Origin: Oscheius tipulae
Lineage: Eukaryota > Nematoda > Chromadorea > Rhabditida > Rhabditidae
Length of the DNA: 64,000 bases
NCBI GenBank assembly: GCA_037178975.1
Contig: JASJZH010000005.1
Span: forward strand, 7,960,501-8,024,500
Direction of reading: 5' to 3'
Shown here: positions 1-11,500 of the stretch, in pieces
Layout of the letters: the number at the start of each line of letters is the position of its first letter
How positions within the stretch are numbered: the first letter of the stretch is position 1
The notes under the pieces: model-generated
What the model saw: only the letters and a program-made list of their open reading frames with translations
What the model was told of the DNA's origin: nothing
The model's database searches: none
Position numbers and translations under genes: made by a program

Positions 1-755
1 CGCTGACACAGATCTAAAGTTTTCACATGATCAAATTGAAAAAAAACTGCCCACCTGGGTTGTCTGACAGCCTCCGATGACAGTAGAATAAGAGAGGCAG
101 CTGGTTATATCGAAGTAGAGCAGGTAAGGTCGCTCACTAAATGTTAATAAGTCTTTGAACATAGTCAGATTTACGCAAAGTTATAGCTGTTTATTCGGCT
201 GGCTCCACACCTTCTTCCTTGGGAGTCTGTCGGCGTTATCAGACGTTCGGGATCGCCCCACATTAGGCCTAAAGCTCGAGGTTGCTGTAAAACTCTGATG
301 GAAGCCCTGCACAAAAATACGTATTTGGGAAAGCCATTTTCGATGTCAAGACGGCATTTTTATCTTTCCGATGTTTTACAAACCTGTAGAGCTGGTCAAG
401 AGCTACAACTTTGCTGAACATCGAAACACTCGAAACAAAAATTATTGTTTGGCCTAGCAAAATGGTGGAACTGGCATGGGATTTCAGTTCTATTCCACTG
501 GTCTCCCGTACCATCTCGGAGAATTGCGTTCTGACCGGCCGAGACAGTACGGACATCTGTCCTACAACTTCGCAAAATACTGAAAAAAAAAACGAATATC
601 TTGTCTTGACCTCCCAAAGTCACGTTTTTGGGCAGGCATCACCTTCAGAAGGAATGACGAAAAGACTTACCTATTCCAGCTACAACAGCCCATCCTGCAG
701 AGAAGACCAGGAACAGAAAACAGCATAATATATCCGTGCATCCTCTGAAAAAGAA
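1..755. other. Window edge to first exon; no gene seen
   Basis: No convincing exon is visible. The stretch holds one full palindromic MITE-like element at about 345-460. Just after it, at about 503-551, is a short imperfect hairpin of the form CCGTACCATCTCGG ... CCGAGACAGTACGG. The rest looks like ordinary spacer. Confidence 0.5.
345..460. repeat. Palindromic MITE-like element, copy 1
   Basis: The left half reads TCAAGACGGCATTTTT then TTTCCGATGTTTTACAAACC. The right half is its approximate reverse complement, centred on GTAGAGCTGGTCAAGAGCTAC, with ACAACTTTGCTGAACATCG. The whole unit can fold back on itself. The same arms recur elsewhere in the window, which identifies it as a dispersed family. 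No open reading frame lies inside. Confidence 0.75.
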
Positions 756-1077
756 CTAATTTGTCAAACACCCACATGTAGCGTCAGACCTTTTCGTATA
801 CAATTGCGGATTGTGTTTTTTGTAGACTTTGCCAGGTTTCAATCGAAATCCCCTATTGGCCCCCTTTTTGTCTTTGATCTCCTCATAGACTTCGGCCTCC
901 TGAGCCGAGAGAACACCTCCAGCGGGTGGAGGAACATGTGTAACTATGGGACACCGAGCCGGATTGAAGGCTGGCTGTATTGGAGGAGGAGGACTTCCAG
1001 GATATGGAGGGGGAGCTAGGGAATAGAGTTCTTGAGGAGGAGCCGACGGGAAGACCCGTTGCTGTCTCATCGTGGCA
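756..1077 (-). CDS. Tentative last exon of an unrecognised protein with a Pro-rich PPxY tail
   Basis: A reading frame opens after a good acceptor (CTTCTTTTAG) and runs to a TAG stop at 756-758. The product is proline-rich, with a PPPYPG motif (a PPxY-type WW-domain ligand) and several PPP runs, followed by a basic stretch and a Cys-Gly-Cys near the end. Such tails are common on the cytoplasmic side of single-pass membrane proteins. The exon phase (one base carried in) fits the donor of the membrane-span exon at 4440-4725, so the two may be one gene, but that would need a 3.4-kb intron, long for this genome. I do not recognise the family. Confidence 0.4.
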
Positions 1078-1621
1078 TCTAAAAGAAGCAATGGTTCAGA
1101 GAGAAAGGACGTGAGAGAGGATGAGGCTCGCGGACACAAATCGTGTGAGCTGACGGTCAGTTGGGAACAAATAGTGACTCACTTTTCGACTAATTGAACC
1201 CTTTTGCGGAATGGGACAAGACAAATAGGGAGAGAGACAGAGAGATAGAGAGACAGAAAGTTTCCAAAAGAGACAAGTAAGTTTCAAAAAGTAGGAACAG
1301 GTTCCCTAACTGGAGTAATCATAACAAGAAAGAAGTGTTGTACCACGCACAGCTGATACCATTGAACAATTGGATGCAACCTGCCACATACAAACTAGTC
1401 CCACTTCCATTGTGTTCGTAATCTGTGCGGAAGCACATGAATAGAGGCGGCAACAAGGAAAGAGAGCATGAGTCAGTTAGCCGGTCACTCCGGGGGTCCC
1501 TTTGTTTGTTTTCTCCTTCGGCCATTCTATACGTTTTTGGAAACCTACAGCCCTTTTGGAGGAACGTATTAGAAAAAGACCGTTCAATGAACTACCAGCC
1601 AGAAGCTGCGGAGCGACCTTT

Positions 1622-1815
1622 GCAATATGGCGCAGTTGGTTAGAGCTCCGACTTTAAATCCAAAGGTACCGGGTTCGACCCCTGAGCAATCAAAACTGAC
1701 ACTAAACGTTTGGAAAAGCCATTAAGGAGCTTTTGTCTCATTGGTTTGTGCGTAAGGTTCAGTTTTTCCTTACTAATTTGGACGCCAAATTCAAACGGAG
1801 ATTGGACCCACTGCC
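1622..1815 (+). repeat. tRNA-derived SINE-like element
   Basis: The head carries an exact Pol III A box (TGGCGCAGTTGG) and B box (GGTTCGACCCC) at tRNA-like spacing, but the arms do not pair as a functional tRNA. The body continues through a segment like GGAAAAGCCATTAAGGAGCTTTTGTC and ends with the shared tail GCCAAATTCAAACGG. The body and tail recur at 22455-22680 and 25035-25245, which argues for a retroposed SINE family over an isolated tRNA pseudogene. Confidence 0.65.
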
Positions 1816-2639
1816 ATTCTCTTTTTTTTCTGTCAGAAAAAAAAACTAATTTAGTGAAGGAATGGATGGATTCGAGCTTCAAATATAAGGAAACTCGGGT
1901 TGCCAAAAGACAGCTGCCTTTTTGCAAACTTCTGACGTCAAGAGGGGAGAAACAGACACCGGGAAAATGCATGTTTTGCAGCAGTCCAAAAGGTCGTAGT
2001 CCGATATTGGGTTACGACTACGAATGACCAGTATATAGTGGGGAGGTGTGACCGACTGGTTCAAGGACATGCCAGAGGGAGAGGAGGAAATGGGAAGCGT
2101 GCGAGAAGACCTGGAGTGGCGCGCAGCTGGAAAGTGAAAGTGTCCTCGTTTTACTCGAGGACGGGAACTTTCTTTAAAGAGTTAGGCAGCAGGTAAACAC
2201 GTTAAACGTTCCATAACTTGTAGGAGTTCGGTCAACAGAACTAAGAAAAAAGGCTGGGAAACACTTAAATTGATCGGGAGAAACAAAACAAAAGGGGGTT
2301 TTTCCCAGGATCCAGTTCCAGACAGCGACAGGCAGAACGACCGCCTAAGGGAAAGATGAGACAGGGGACAGGCTCTCCGATTGATAGACTCTTTTCAATG
2401 AACTCTTGAGACTAAATTCACAACTGTGAGCCGCCTTCTCATTCACTTTACCCGAATAAAGGCTTTCCCACCCGTCATTTTGCAAAAAATTTTCAGTTGC
2501 TGAGACGGTACGGATTAGACAAAGGAACGAAAAATGTCACAAAGAAAGTGGACAGGTTTACAGTAATTGCTAGACTCTGTTCTTTGGCCCTTTTTAGGTG
2601 AAAGTTACAGTTGTGAAAACTCTTGTCTCATCCGTATCA

Positions 2640-2744
2640 TCTCATCAATTGGATGGTTTCATCAGCGAGATGGAATGGATGAGATGTTCGGTTCTCTTGT
2701 ACCGTTCCGGCCCAACTAAGTAGTCACTTCTACCAGTTATCTGC
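2640..2744. repeat. Inverted repeat, left arm (partner 4886-4990)
   Basis: These 105 bases match the reverse complement of 4886-4990, with two mismatches by eye (at about 2719 and 2740). The arms are about 2.1 kb apart. No reading frame or known transposon end is recognised in either. Confidence 0.8.
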
Positions 2745-4439
2745 CTGAATTTTTCAGTTGCTGAGACAGTACGGGAGGGACAACGCTTCTTTGAGGCAAC
2801 TTAAAAAGGTTCTCTAGAAAACTCAATGCTTCTGAGTAAAAAACCTCATTCTCTCTCATAACCCTCTTTCGATCTATCTTTTCCCCAGTACCCACCTTCT
2901 GCTCAAGCTGACCTCGCTCATCGGGTTGTTGACGTCTTTCGCTGAAAATCAAAATTATATATTTTGATTTCGCAGAAGAGGACTGTCTAGGTGTGAAGAC
3001 AATCGATTTGACTCGGGCCGAGTGGGAACCACGGCCCATGTGAATTCTCCCTACTAGTTCTTGTCAGTAGACCAGCATCCTGAGATAGCATGTGTTCCCA
3101 AAAACGCGAGTAGCGAGACGTTACACCCCCCAATAAGCCGCTTCGCTTTCGCTACAGAAAACGCGCTAGTCAATGATAGTCGAACTGTCAAACTGTCATG
3201 TCAGTCTGGTAGGCTGTCAAACAGGTTTTCCAACAAGTCAGCTTGATATATCCAAGTTGCGACAATGGGTCTCGCAGTGAAGTTTCTGAGTTTTTTTTAA
3301 TAGAAGTTCGCTATGAAAATTCCTAACTATATGTCATTCAGTAATACATATTCTTCAAAAAAGGTGTCGGATTAACTTTTACCCAAGATTAGCCCTTTTT
3401 AATCCAGTCCCCATCACTCACCGTTGGATATCTGCACCATCTTTTCAAGCTCCCGAGAGACTCTGTTCTTTCTTAGTGGGTGACAGTAGGAGACGAAAAA
3501 GTCGGAATGTTTTTCCTCAGGTTCTACTTGACGAGAGAAATCAGGTCGCCATGGTTTCAGGCGCCTTCCCACCTTTTCGTTTCCCCCCGGTTATCAGATC
3601 TGAAAGTTGACGTTGACGACGATGATTATGAAAGCTGTTAATTAGGAGGGTGAGTGAAGTTTACCGCGTCGTCAGGGAAGTATAGGATTGCAATTAGAAA
3701 GAACTGGGATGAGAGAGAAGTTTGACTCATTCTGATTAAAAAAACGGTGACAGTGGAGAGCTACAACCTTCTTGTGCAGATTCCGAGAATCGTTAATTGG
3801 TTAATTGACAGTGATATGCAAAGGAGGGCTACTAGTGGAAAGAAGCCCTTCAAGAATGGAAGCCGGACGACGTTGTTATGTCTGCAATGGTCTCCCATTC
3901 AAGATTCGTCAAATCATTGGGGACAAATTCAAATGTTTTGGGAACTATACACTATATAATTAGTTTTTGGAAACCAGATGTGGAAGTCCCCTACATCGGT
4001 GAGTGTGGCTGTTCCACATGTAACTCGATCACAGGTAATCAGTACAGTATTCCAAGGTAGCATTTCTGAAGATTGGAGCCTTTACAGTCTACACTGCCCC
4101 TAGTCGCACGGGCACAATGCGGGTAACGTCCTCTATTATTGAACATTGGGAGATGTTCGATAGATAGAGAGCAGACTGTAACGAAGTGGATAATGGTCAA
4201 CTGATTAAGGCCGAGAAGGAGTTCAAGCTCTTTGCCCTGCTGCACATGAAGATCAACGACAGAGCGAACATGACGAAGCGCTTACCTCGCGCCTTCGGGC
4301 AAGGGACAGATGTGACAATAACTAGACTGTAACGAAGGGATGCCGCAGCCTCTCTCTCTCTCTGCTCATCCGTGTCTCTGTAAGCCAGAAAGGGAATGGT
4401 TTATATGATGACAACAACCAAAATTATACCAACCACGAC

Positions 4440-4725
4440 TAAAAGACCAAAAATCAGAATGAAGGCAAGAGTCGAGCACCAGGAAAATTTCTTTGGGTCA
4501 AGGTTGGACTGCTCACATAGGGTGCAATTGTAGCGATGATGAAGGTTGCCTAAAGATGGTAATAATTGACCACATTGCGAAAGAAAACCCACAAATCCGG
4601 TGTCGAAGCCCATTCTGCCGCAGCCATTCGTTGTTGTGCCAATATAGAGGACTGTCCTGCGGTTTCGATGAGATTGGCCGGGCTGGGAACTCTCCACTGG
4701 GAGTAGGATACGAGCCGAATTTCAT
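4440..4725 (-). CDS. Tentative exons of a small Cys-bearing single-pass membrane protein
   Basis: Two exons joined by a 43-nt intron (GTGGGT...TTTAG, about 4552-4594) give a short N-terminal part starting MKFGSYPTPSGEF. A Cys motif of the form C-x7-C-x2-C follows, then SWC directly before a hydrophobic stretch (STLAFILIFGLLVVV) that is a likely membrane span. The exon ends at a GTATAA donor in a phase matching the Pro-rich exon at 756-1077. Cys-rich domain, span and PPxY tail together resemble the general plan of WBP1/VOPP1-like or Shisa-like adaptors, but I see no specific homology. The start codon is uncertain and an upstream exon could supply a signal peptide. Confidence 0.35.
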
Positions 4726-4885
4726 AGGTGAAAGTCAAAAGACGAACAGAATGCCAGGCGAAGAAAGTAAATAGAATGGCAGGGAGTCCCACACGTGCCA
4801 ACCGGGTCTCTATTTGTCTACTTGTTGACATAACTCTCTGGATTAACCCGCTACCGCAATTGTATAGTTTATTTAGAGACAGAGA

Positions 4886-4990
4886 GCAGCTAACTGGTAG
4901 AAGTGACTACCTAGTTGGGCCGGAACGGTACAAGAGAACCGAACATCTCATCCATTCCATCTCGCTGATGAAACCATCCAATTGATGAGA
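4886..4990. repeat. Inverted repeat, right arm (partner 2640-2744)
   Basis: This is the reverse-complement partner of 2640-2744, at about 98 percent identity by eye. It abuts a GAGAGA-rich tract on its right. Confidence 0.8.
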
Positions 4991-5062
4991 GAGAGGCAGA
5001 GAAATAGAGAGACAGAGAGAAATACAGAGAGACGGAGAAGCAGAGAGACAGAGAGACAGCGC
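4985..5062. repeat. GA-rich low-complexity tract
   Basis: Runs of GAGAGACAGAGAGA-like sequence. Similar GA or CT tracts occur at about 6690-6790, 10457-10502 and 17585-17705. They sit in introns or spacers and create spurious reading frames. Confidence 0.7.
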
Positions 5063-5382
5063 AGCAGAGCTTTCTTGTAAGTTCGGTCCCAATGCTTGTA
5101 CCTCGAATGAACAGACGTTTGAGCGGCTTACCGGTTTCGGCTGCTGCCTGTCTGTACCCAAACTGTTAGCAGAACTTCTTACTGTCCCACTCAATAGATG
5201 ACAGGTGTTTATTAGGAAAATTTATACCCGATTAGAGACAGAAAGTAGAAGGGGATGGACATAAAGACGGACCTAGAAGAAGGAGATATGTCGACAGTAT
5301 AAAGCAGTAGGAGGATGTGCTGAGATTCGCACTTGGTTGAGCCCGTATTTTCGAGAATTTACAGAAAAATGGGGGAGGGGGA

Positions 5383-8300
5383 CTAAGCTGCGATGTCGTG
5401 CGAAAGGTAGAGACTATACTTGGCTAGTGTCGTGATAGCCGTATCGTTCGAGGAGACGGAGCCCTGGGATTCGGCGTCAGGATCGCGGACTTTCTGAAAG
5501 AGAGATCATTTAGAAATTTGGTTTTTGAATACAGTACCTAAATCTGAAAGCGCGGGATATGAACGATGTTTTCGAGCTAACTATTAGTACAAAAACAACT
5601 CTGAAGGTTTTTTAGGTTGCATGAAATGACAAAAAGGTTTAACTGCTGCGGAGATCGAACCCGAACCCTTTGGTTTTGTAGGCGAAGCACTATATATAAC
5701 CGACTGCGCTATAGTCTATTTCCAACAAAGAGCGGCAGTGGATTCTGTCACGGAAGCCGCGGGTCCCGTCAGGTGCTTCATTCAAAAACTTATATACCCA
5801 CAAACCTACTGAAATTAAAAAGCAAAAAACATTTTTGTGCGCGAAAGCAGTTAGTCTTTTAACATACCGCTCTTCGTTGAAATTAACTATACGCAGGCGA
5901 GTTGACGCGCCCAACTTCAAAAGTACTCGTATTTGGATAGCCGCCAGAGGTATGCCGGTCGGCTGACAAAGATTGACGCGTAGCAGGAAATACTAACTTT
6001 AGCCGGTGTCAAGCTCAGACTGCCGTTCGGGGATGCCCACGGCTGAAGATCGGCCGAGCCCCAGCAGGTGAAGAACACCACGGGGAGAAGAGCCACCACG
6101 GCAGAGATCTCAAAGACGATCGTCCATTCTTTGGCTGTGCTGTGTCTGAAAGAATATTTATGCAGACGAGATCTTGAACCTTACAGTAGAATGTAACTGC
6201 TCAAGATTTTGTTGAAGATGGAGAAGAAGGCAACGACCGCGAAGGCAATACCCGTGACTATTCCCGAATAGGCCGGGGCTAGTTGGACCAAAGCTGTCTG
6301 GACTCCTGGAGTGTGAAGTCCGGCAAAGGCATTGGCCAGACAGAGGCAGATGACAGCCGGAGCGGGTGTATTCAGACTTCCCAGCAGTGGGGTGATGGCC
6401 AGACAGATTCCGAGGCCGAGAGAGGCGATCAGGTTGAAGATTCGACAGGACCAGGTCTTGGCTGAACTGTTTTGATGAAAATGACAGGAAGTTCTTAATT
6501 ACAGAGGATGGGTGGTTTCCGCGCCGTCAAGTAGGACGAAAGAGATGAGGAGAGAGTCTTGGAGATGAAGAAGATACCAGCTGGGAGGGCGGAAAATAGA
6601 CCGCTGGAAGTGGTCGAAACTGACAGGACATCTTTGAAGAACTTGGGCAGGAACTGAAATGTTTAGTATGTCTTTGTCTCTCTATTTCTCTGTCACTCAA
6701 CCTATCTGTCCCTTGGTTCTCTGTATCTATGTCTCTCGGACTCTCTGTCTCTCTATCTTTCTGTCTCTCTCTCTCTCTCTGTCAAAAAGTACGTACCTGC
6801 ATCATAATGACCAGAGGAAACTCATGACAGACGAGAGCTCCTACAGCCACCCAGAGAGACAGAGATCCGAGGATGGATTTCCAAGGCGGGTTTCCTCTTT
6901 CCGTCCTCTTTCCCAGTCTCTCCTCCTCAATCTTTCTGCTCACATAAGCATCTTCTTTCTAGAAGACAAAAAGTTGGATTAGCAGAAAGGGACAACAAAC
7001 CTCGCTGGTGCAGAAGTGTTTGGACGGTTTGTCTGCGGAGAGGGCGAGCCATATCAAAAGAACGAGGGCAGCGATTCCAGAGGAAATGTAGAAGACGATC
7101 TTCCAGCCGGCAAAGCTTCCGTGAGTATCACAAAGAGCTCCAGCACTGGGAAGAATCAACAGAGTGCCTGAAAGCCTCTATTTGTGTCGGCCTTTACATT
7201 TCCTCTGCACGCGCCAAAAGAGTCAGAACGGCTGTGCGTCAACAGAAGGAATACACTTTTCTACTTTATTCGGGTAAATAGGAGCTTTTCTGCAAAATAT
7301 GCCAAGTTCGTATGTCTTATGCGGGACTTTCGGGATCAAGACGATATTTTTGAACTTTCCGATGTTCTGCGAAATTGTAATCCGCACATGGTACAGTAGA
7401 ATCGTGACGGGATCCTAACTTTTTCGAGGGACTTTTGTTCAGGCATCCAGCCTGATTCAGTACACTACCCTTCGATCTACTTTACAGATATTTTCGGAAA
7501 CCTCCTACCAGTTTCTAGTTGGTAAATGCGTTGCAGAGCAAACACATACCGATCTGCCGTCCTCCCGTAACGAAGCCCAAGGCGAAAGGACGTTCCTTGG
7601 GCGGGAACCATCTGGTGATGAGGGAAGAGGCCGACGGGAATAGAAGGGCATCTCCCATCCCTGTTACAATCCTGAAACTTTAATTTTTTTTTCTCTGAAT
7701 TCTGAGGTACCCACCTCAAGACGAAGACCAGCCACATGGAGACTGGAGCTGCCACAGGAATGAGGGCGTTGGAGACAATTAGCAAGATCAGAGCCACACA
7801 GATCGAGTACTTTGAATTGAGACGATCTGCCTGAGTTCCTGTGACCAACATGAACAGGGAGCCGACGTTCTGAGCGGCGAAGATGAATCCCTGCTGGAGC
7901 GTGGTCCAGGAGAACTTTTGACTGTCGGCACAGGATTGGACACTGACTTCGTCATGGGACCTGGAAGTGTAGAGCGTAAAGTGGTTTGCGCAATGTGTAA
8001 ACGTTGAATGCTCAGTCAAGCTGCCTTTTCACGCCAATTCAAGTTTGGAACTTCTTGGCTGAGTATCCAATGTACTCTTATAGAACGCTCAGGGCATCTA
8101 AAATTCAACGTTTCGGGGTCAAGATTACATTTTCCGGCTTTGCAATTTTTGCATGGTATTACATCTTTCTAAGCCCTACAACTAAAACTTTGCACAGCAA
8201 TGGAAAATGCGTAAACCCCGTCTAGACCATGAACTGTCCAATTTTAGATAATGATTTTCCTTGGACAGTTCAAAACCAACCTTTTTTTTTTGCAAGGTAG

Positions 8301-8525
8301 CTCCGGCACTATTGTTGTGTTTTCTTCGAATGGGAGACTCCTTTTCGCTCGGTTCGTCGTCTCGGTCTTGACCATACACGTCATCGTGACACTAATATTT
8401 GAAGTCGAGACAGAGAGAGCGATGAAGCAGAGACAGAGGAGACAGGCGATGAAGAGACGCGTTGACGGGAATATTGGACTCTTCTTCTCCGGCATAAAGA
8501 CCATTTCTGGCGATATTTTCGCCAT
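5383..8525 (-). CDS. SLC17-family (MFS) anion/phosphate-type transporter
   Basis: Nine exons: 8281-8525, 7715-7960, 7550-7671, 7001-7167, 6797-6958, 6503-6653, 6185-6461, 5998-6145 and 5383-5493. All junction phases agree, giving 542 residues, a normal length for SLC17. The ATG at 8525 lies two bases after TTATTTTTCAG, a likely spliced-leader site. The N-terminus has TM1 (LFIACLLCLCFIALSVSTSN), then an extracellular loop with NxT/NxS sites. The QGFIFAAQNVGSLF segment and the loop G-x-G-DALLFPS...RWFPPKERPFALGF...GGRQIG match the conserved MFS/SLC17 motif. A later exon has KIEEERLGKRTERGNPPWK, the typical central-loop stretch. About 12 spans are expected. Family members move organic anions, sialic acid, glutamate or phosphate at the plasma or vesicle membrane. 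The substrate cannot be told from sequence. Confidence 0.88.
5641..5715 (-). repeat. tRNA-derived SINE-like head in the last SLC17 intron
   Basis: Read on the minus strand it has GCGCAGTCGGTTATATATAG (A-box region) and GGGTTCGATCTCC (B box). The middle part (CTACAAAACCAAAGGGTTCGG) matches the other heads in this window. Confidence 0.6.
7318..7395. repeat. Half copy of the palindromic MITE-like element
   Basis: GGGATCAAGACGATATTTTT followed by GAACTTTCCGATGTTCTGCG matches the left half of the family. The right half is absent or too decayed to see. It lies in the intron between SLC17 exons 3 and 4. A weaker left half starts near 8113. Confidence 0.6.
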
Positions 8526-11500
8526 CGCTGAAAAATAACAGACTTTATGTTGAATTTCGGGCAAAGAAACATCGACATCACGAGTATGAATCACAAAAAT
8601 CATCACAGGGGGGCGCAGTGCCAATTAAACCGTTTAGTGCGATCGGTGCGGATCAACTCCGGTCCAGACATATTTGTCTTTGGCATATGTTAACTGTGTC
8701 AAGGATCCTGAGCCTTGGAATCAAGTAAGAAATGAAGTGAGGCGTGTATGGTCCCCACGACAGTGTTCTATCCATGGTCGATAAAAGAAGGAGAGCCAAG
8801 TGTTCTCGCGTACTGTAGCCATGGGAAAATCTCGGGCGGGTGCATTCGTGGCGGGATGGCTAGTTGGAGCGACCAGTGTCCATGGGGTCGAGGGTTCAGA
8901 CTCCGGGCGATTCATATTTTCTTTTGCGTCTTTATTCGATGGAAATAGACTATAGCGGATCAAATATGACATGGAGAGAAACATTGACCCCAGGCTGTTT
9001 TTTGTTTGTATTTCGATAAGAGAAACAAAGGAAGAAGCTCGGGAAGGGAGAGGTTAAACACGGACGTCGAATGAAAACAAGCCACGGATTGACACACATA
9101 CTCGCAAACGAGTAAGGAACGCCGAATGGCTCGAGGGGGCTAGGGCTACCTCGTCCACGTCGGGAATAATCTGTTTGCGTTCCGCCTCTCAACGGAGGCT
9201 GCTGTTTTTTGTACGAACTAAAACTGTTTGGAAAATGCAAAAATAATATTAAATTAGTAGTACCTTAGGTTTAATTGATTTAAGAATGCCTGACCGCCCA
9301 AAGGTACGGGTCATTAGAAACTCTCGGGTCAATCGGATGAGTTAGCGCGAGGAAGAGGTCAACAGAGGTCAGTCTTTTGACACAACCAAAACGAGGAAGT
9401 GGCTACCACCTCGAGTTTGCTCGAGATCTTACTAGGTGAATTTTAACCTCAGCTGTTTTCCTACCGATTAGGCAGTGTCTGAGCTGGTGTTGCGAATAGG
9501 TGAATATGGCTACATACGATTCGAACTGAGGAAGACGGCTAAACGTGTGGAAATTGTTACGTAGAGGAGGCTTGGACAATTTGCCAAATTTGCCGCGGTG
9601 TTTCCAGCGCTGTGACAGTGAAAAGGCTGCAAGAAGACGGCAATCTCTTACCAATTCAACTTGTACAATCTCGGTTTCTTTACATTTTTGCAAGAGGCGT
9701 CCGTCTGTCACACATTTCATGTATTATCTCGGATAACACTTGATAAGATGTCCGTGTCAAGTGTTACCCCAGATTAGAGTTGACAAGACTAGTTAGAAGA
9801 GAGTTAAACAGTTTAAGGCAGTACTGGGTCGCAACTGGTATTCTTATATTCTGCTAGAAGTGTGCTCCGGTAGTCTTAGCGAAACGACTTTCGAATGGCA
9901 CAATGGCTTCTCAGTGCATTTACAAGTCACCTATGTAAGGAGTGCCTCCGTGTTAGGAAGTGCAGATTCCAAGGTTTAAAGTTATCGGAAAGACATTGCG
10001 TAAAATACTAATCTGATAGTTGCGATGTACCAAAAAGTTACTACAGCCCCTCCAAGAAGCATGGTATGTACTGTGAGGATATAACATTTAGCTACGTCGG
10101 AACCAAAAGATATCGAGTTGTCGGATAGTCTGCAGAGTGAGAAAGTAACCGCACAAAGTAGGGAAATAGGTATAAGTCGGTCAGGAACCAAACAGAAACA
10201 TCTGGCGTCAAACAGCTGACCGGTGTCGCTTCTCAAAAGTCTCGATGTGTATGCATACAGATACACACAAATGGAGCGTCAAGTGGCAATAGCACACCCG
10301 GTAGACTTGTCCACCATTCCGAAATGTGTCTGGTATTTATTCTGTCCTCCAGAGGCAATTGAATGACGTTTACCGACTGTCAGCTCCCCCTCCCCAGCAG
10401 CCCCGCCTCTTCCAAAAGCCCAATTGTTTGTGGAGCATGTAGGCGGCCGAAGGTGATGGTGAGAGAGAGAGAAAGAGAGAGATAGATAAGAGAGAGAGAG
10501 ATTTCCATTACCGTTCAACCGTGAAGAACAAAAACAAACACCATTGTTGCAAGAACTCTCTTTTTTTTCCTCTTGAACAAGCTACAGAGACTGATTCTGC
10601 GATCTTGTAAGAACGAGGCAAACATACGTGGTGGTGGTTTATGATTACTGCCCCTTGTCAATAACCCAAAGACTTTGAACGAAAAGAAAAAAGGGAGCCT
10701 CGTATATACACGCGAGTAGTGGCCTCCCGAGAGCTCAAGCAGTACGAAAACAGCTGGTCCCGGCTCTCATGGGACCCCCCTTGACCACTTCCTCCTCGAG
10801 TACGAATCTCTTCCAATCAAAGAGAGACAAGAAGAGAGACAGAGACACGGTGTGAAAACTGTCTAAAAAAGAAGAAGAGACAGGGACAAACTGGATCAGA
10901 ATTGGAACAGTTGGAATAACAAAAGAAGCCTGAACAGTTTCTGAAAAGAGTCATGAGAATGGTCAGAGAGTCGATAGCAATCTTGAGAAACAAAATAATC
11001 GATGTTGAGGCTAAAGATAGAAGGAGGAAGCGCCTTTGTTCAAAGAGTATCATGACCACTCAATCCCAATTAAGTGGATGTTGTTGGGCTTGTGAAAGAG
11101 AGAGAAGTGTGACCCGGAGAAAACGTATGAGGATAAAACTTGTCGAGGACCCGGACCGACGAAGGTCGTGCGCCTGTACATGGAGAAAACGCTCGGGCTT
11201 ACTCGCTCTTCCGTCGGGATTGCAAGTTATAACAGGTGGACAAGAAAGATACAGATAGAAACAACTAATGTAGAAGGACCCACTAGGAACCAGTTGATAG
11301 AGAGAGAGACGGACATCGATGTCGGGAGATTTCTTTTGGCATCTGATCAGCTGCTGCCGTCTCTATCTCTCTCTTTATTATCCCGCTTTCCCTTGTTGTA
11401 ACACTAAAGGGAAAGCAAGATACAGTACTTTGAGCTATACAGAGAGGCAGTGTCTTTCCACCTAAGCAACCCCCTAAAATGTTTCCATAAGTTACAAAAA

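Larger units (their letters stand above)
1078..4439. other. Possible long intron or spacer, repeat-bearing
   Basis: No firm exon is seen. The stretch contains a tRNA-derived SINE-like copy (1622-1815) and one arm of a 105-bp inverted repeat (2640-2744). It also has two short direct repeats of the form TTTTCAGTTGCTGAGAC(G/A)GTACGG at about 2493 and 2752. On the minus strand, a 46-nt segment at about 2900-2945 is flanked by a strong acceptor and donor and could be a small exon; its phase does not join the two neighbouring exons. Confidence 0.4.
4726..5382. other. Spacer downstream of the SLC17 gene
   Basis: Contains the right arm of the 105-bp inverted repeat (4886-4990) and a GA-rich low-complexity tract (about 4985-5062). 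A possible minus-strand poly(A) signal (AATAAA) for the transporter gene lies near 5208. No gene is seen. Confidence 0.5.
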
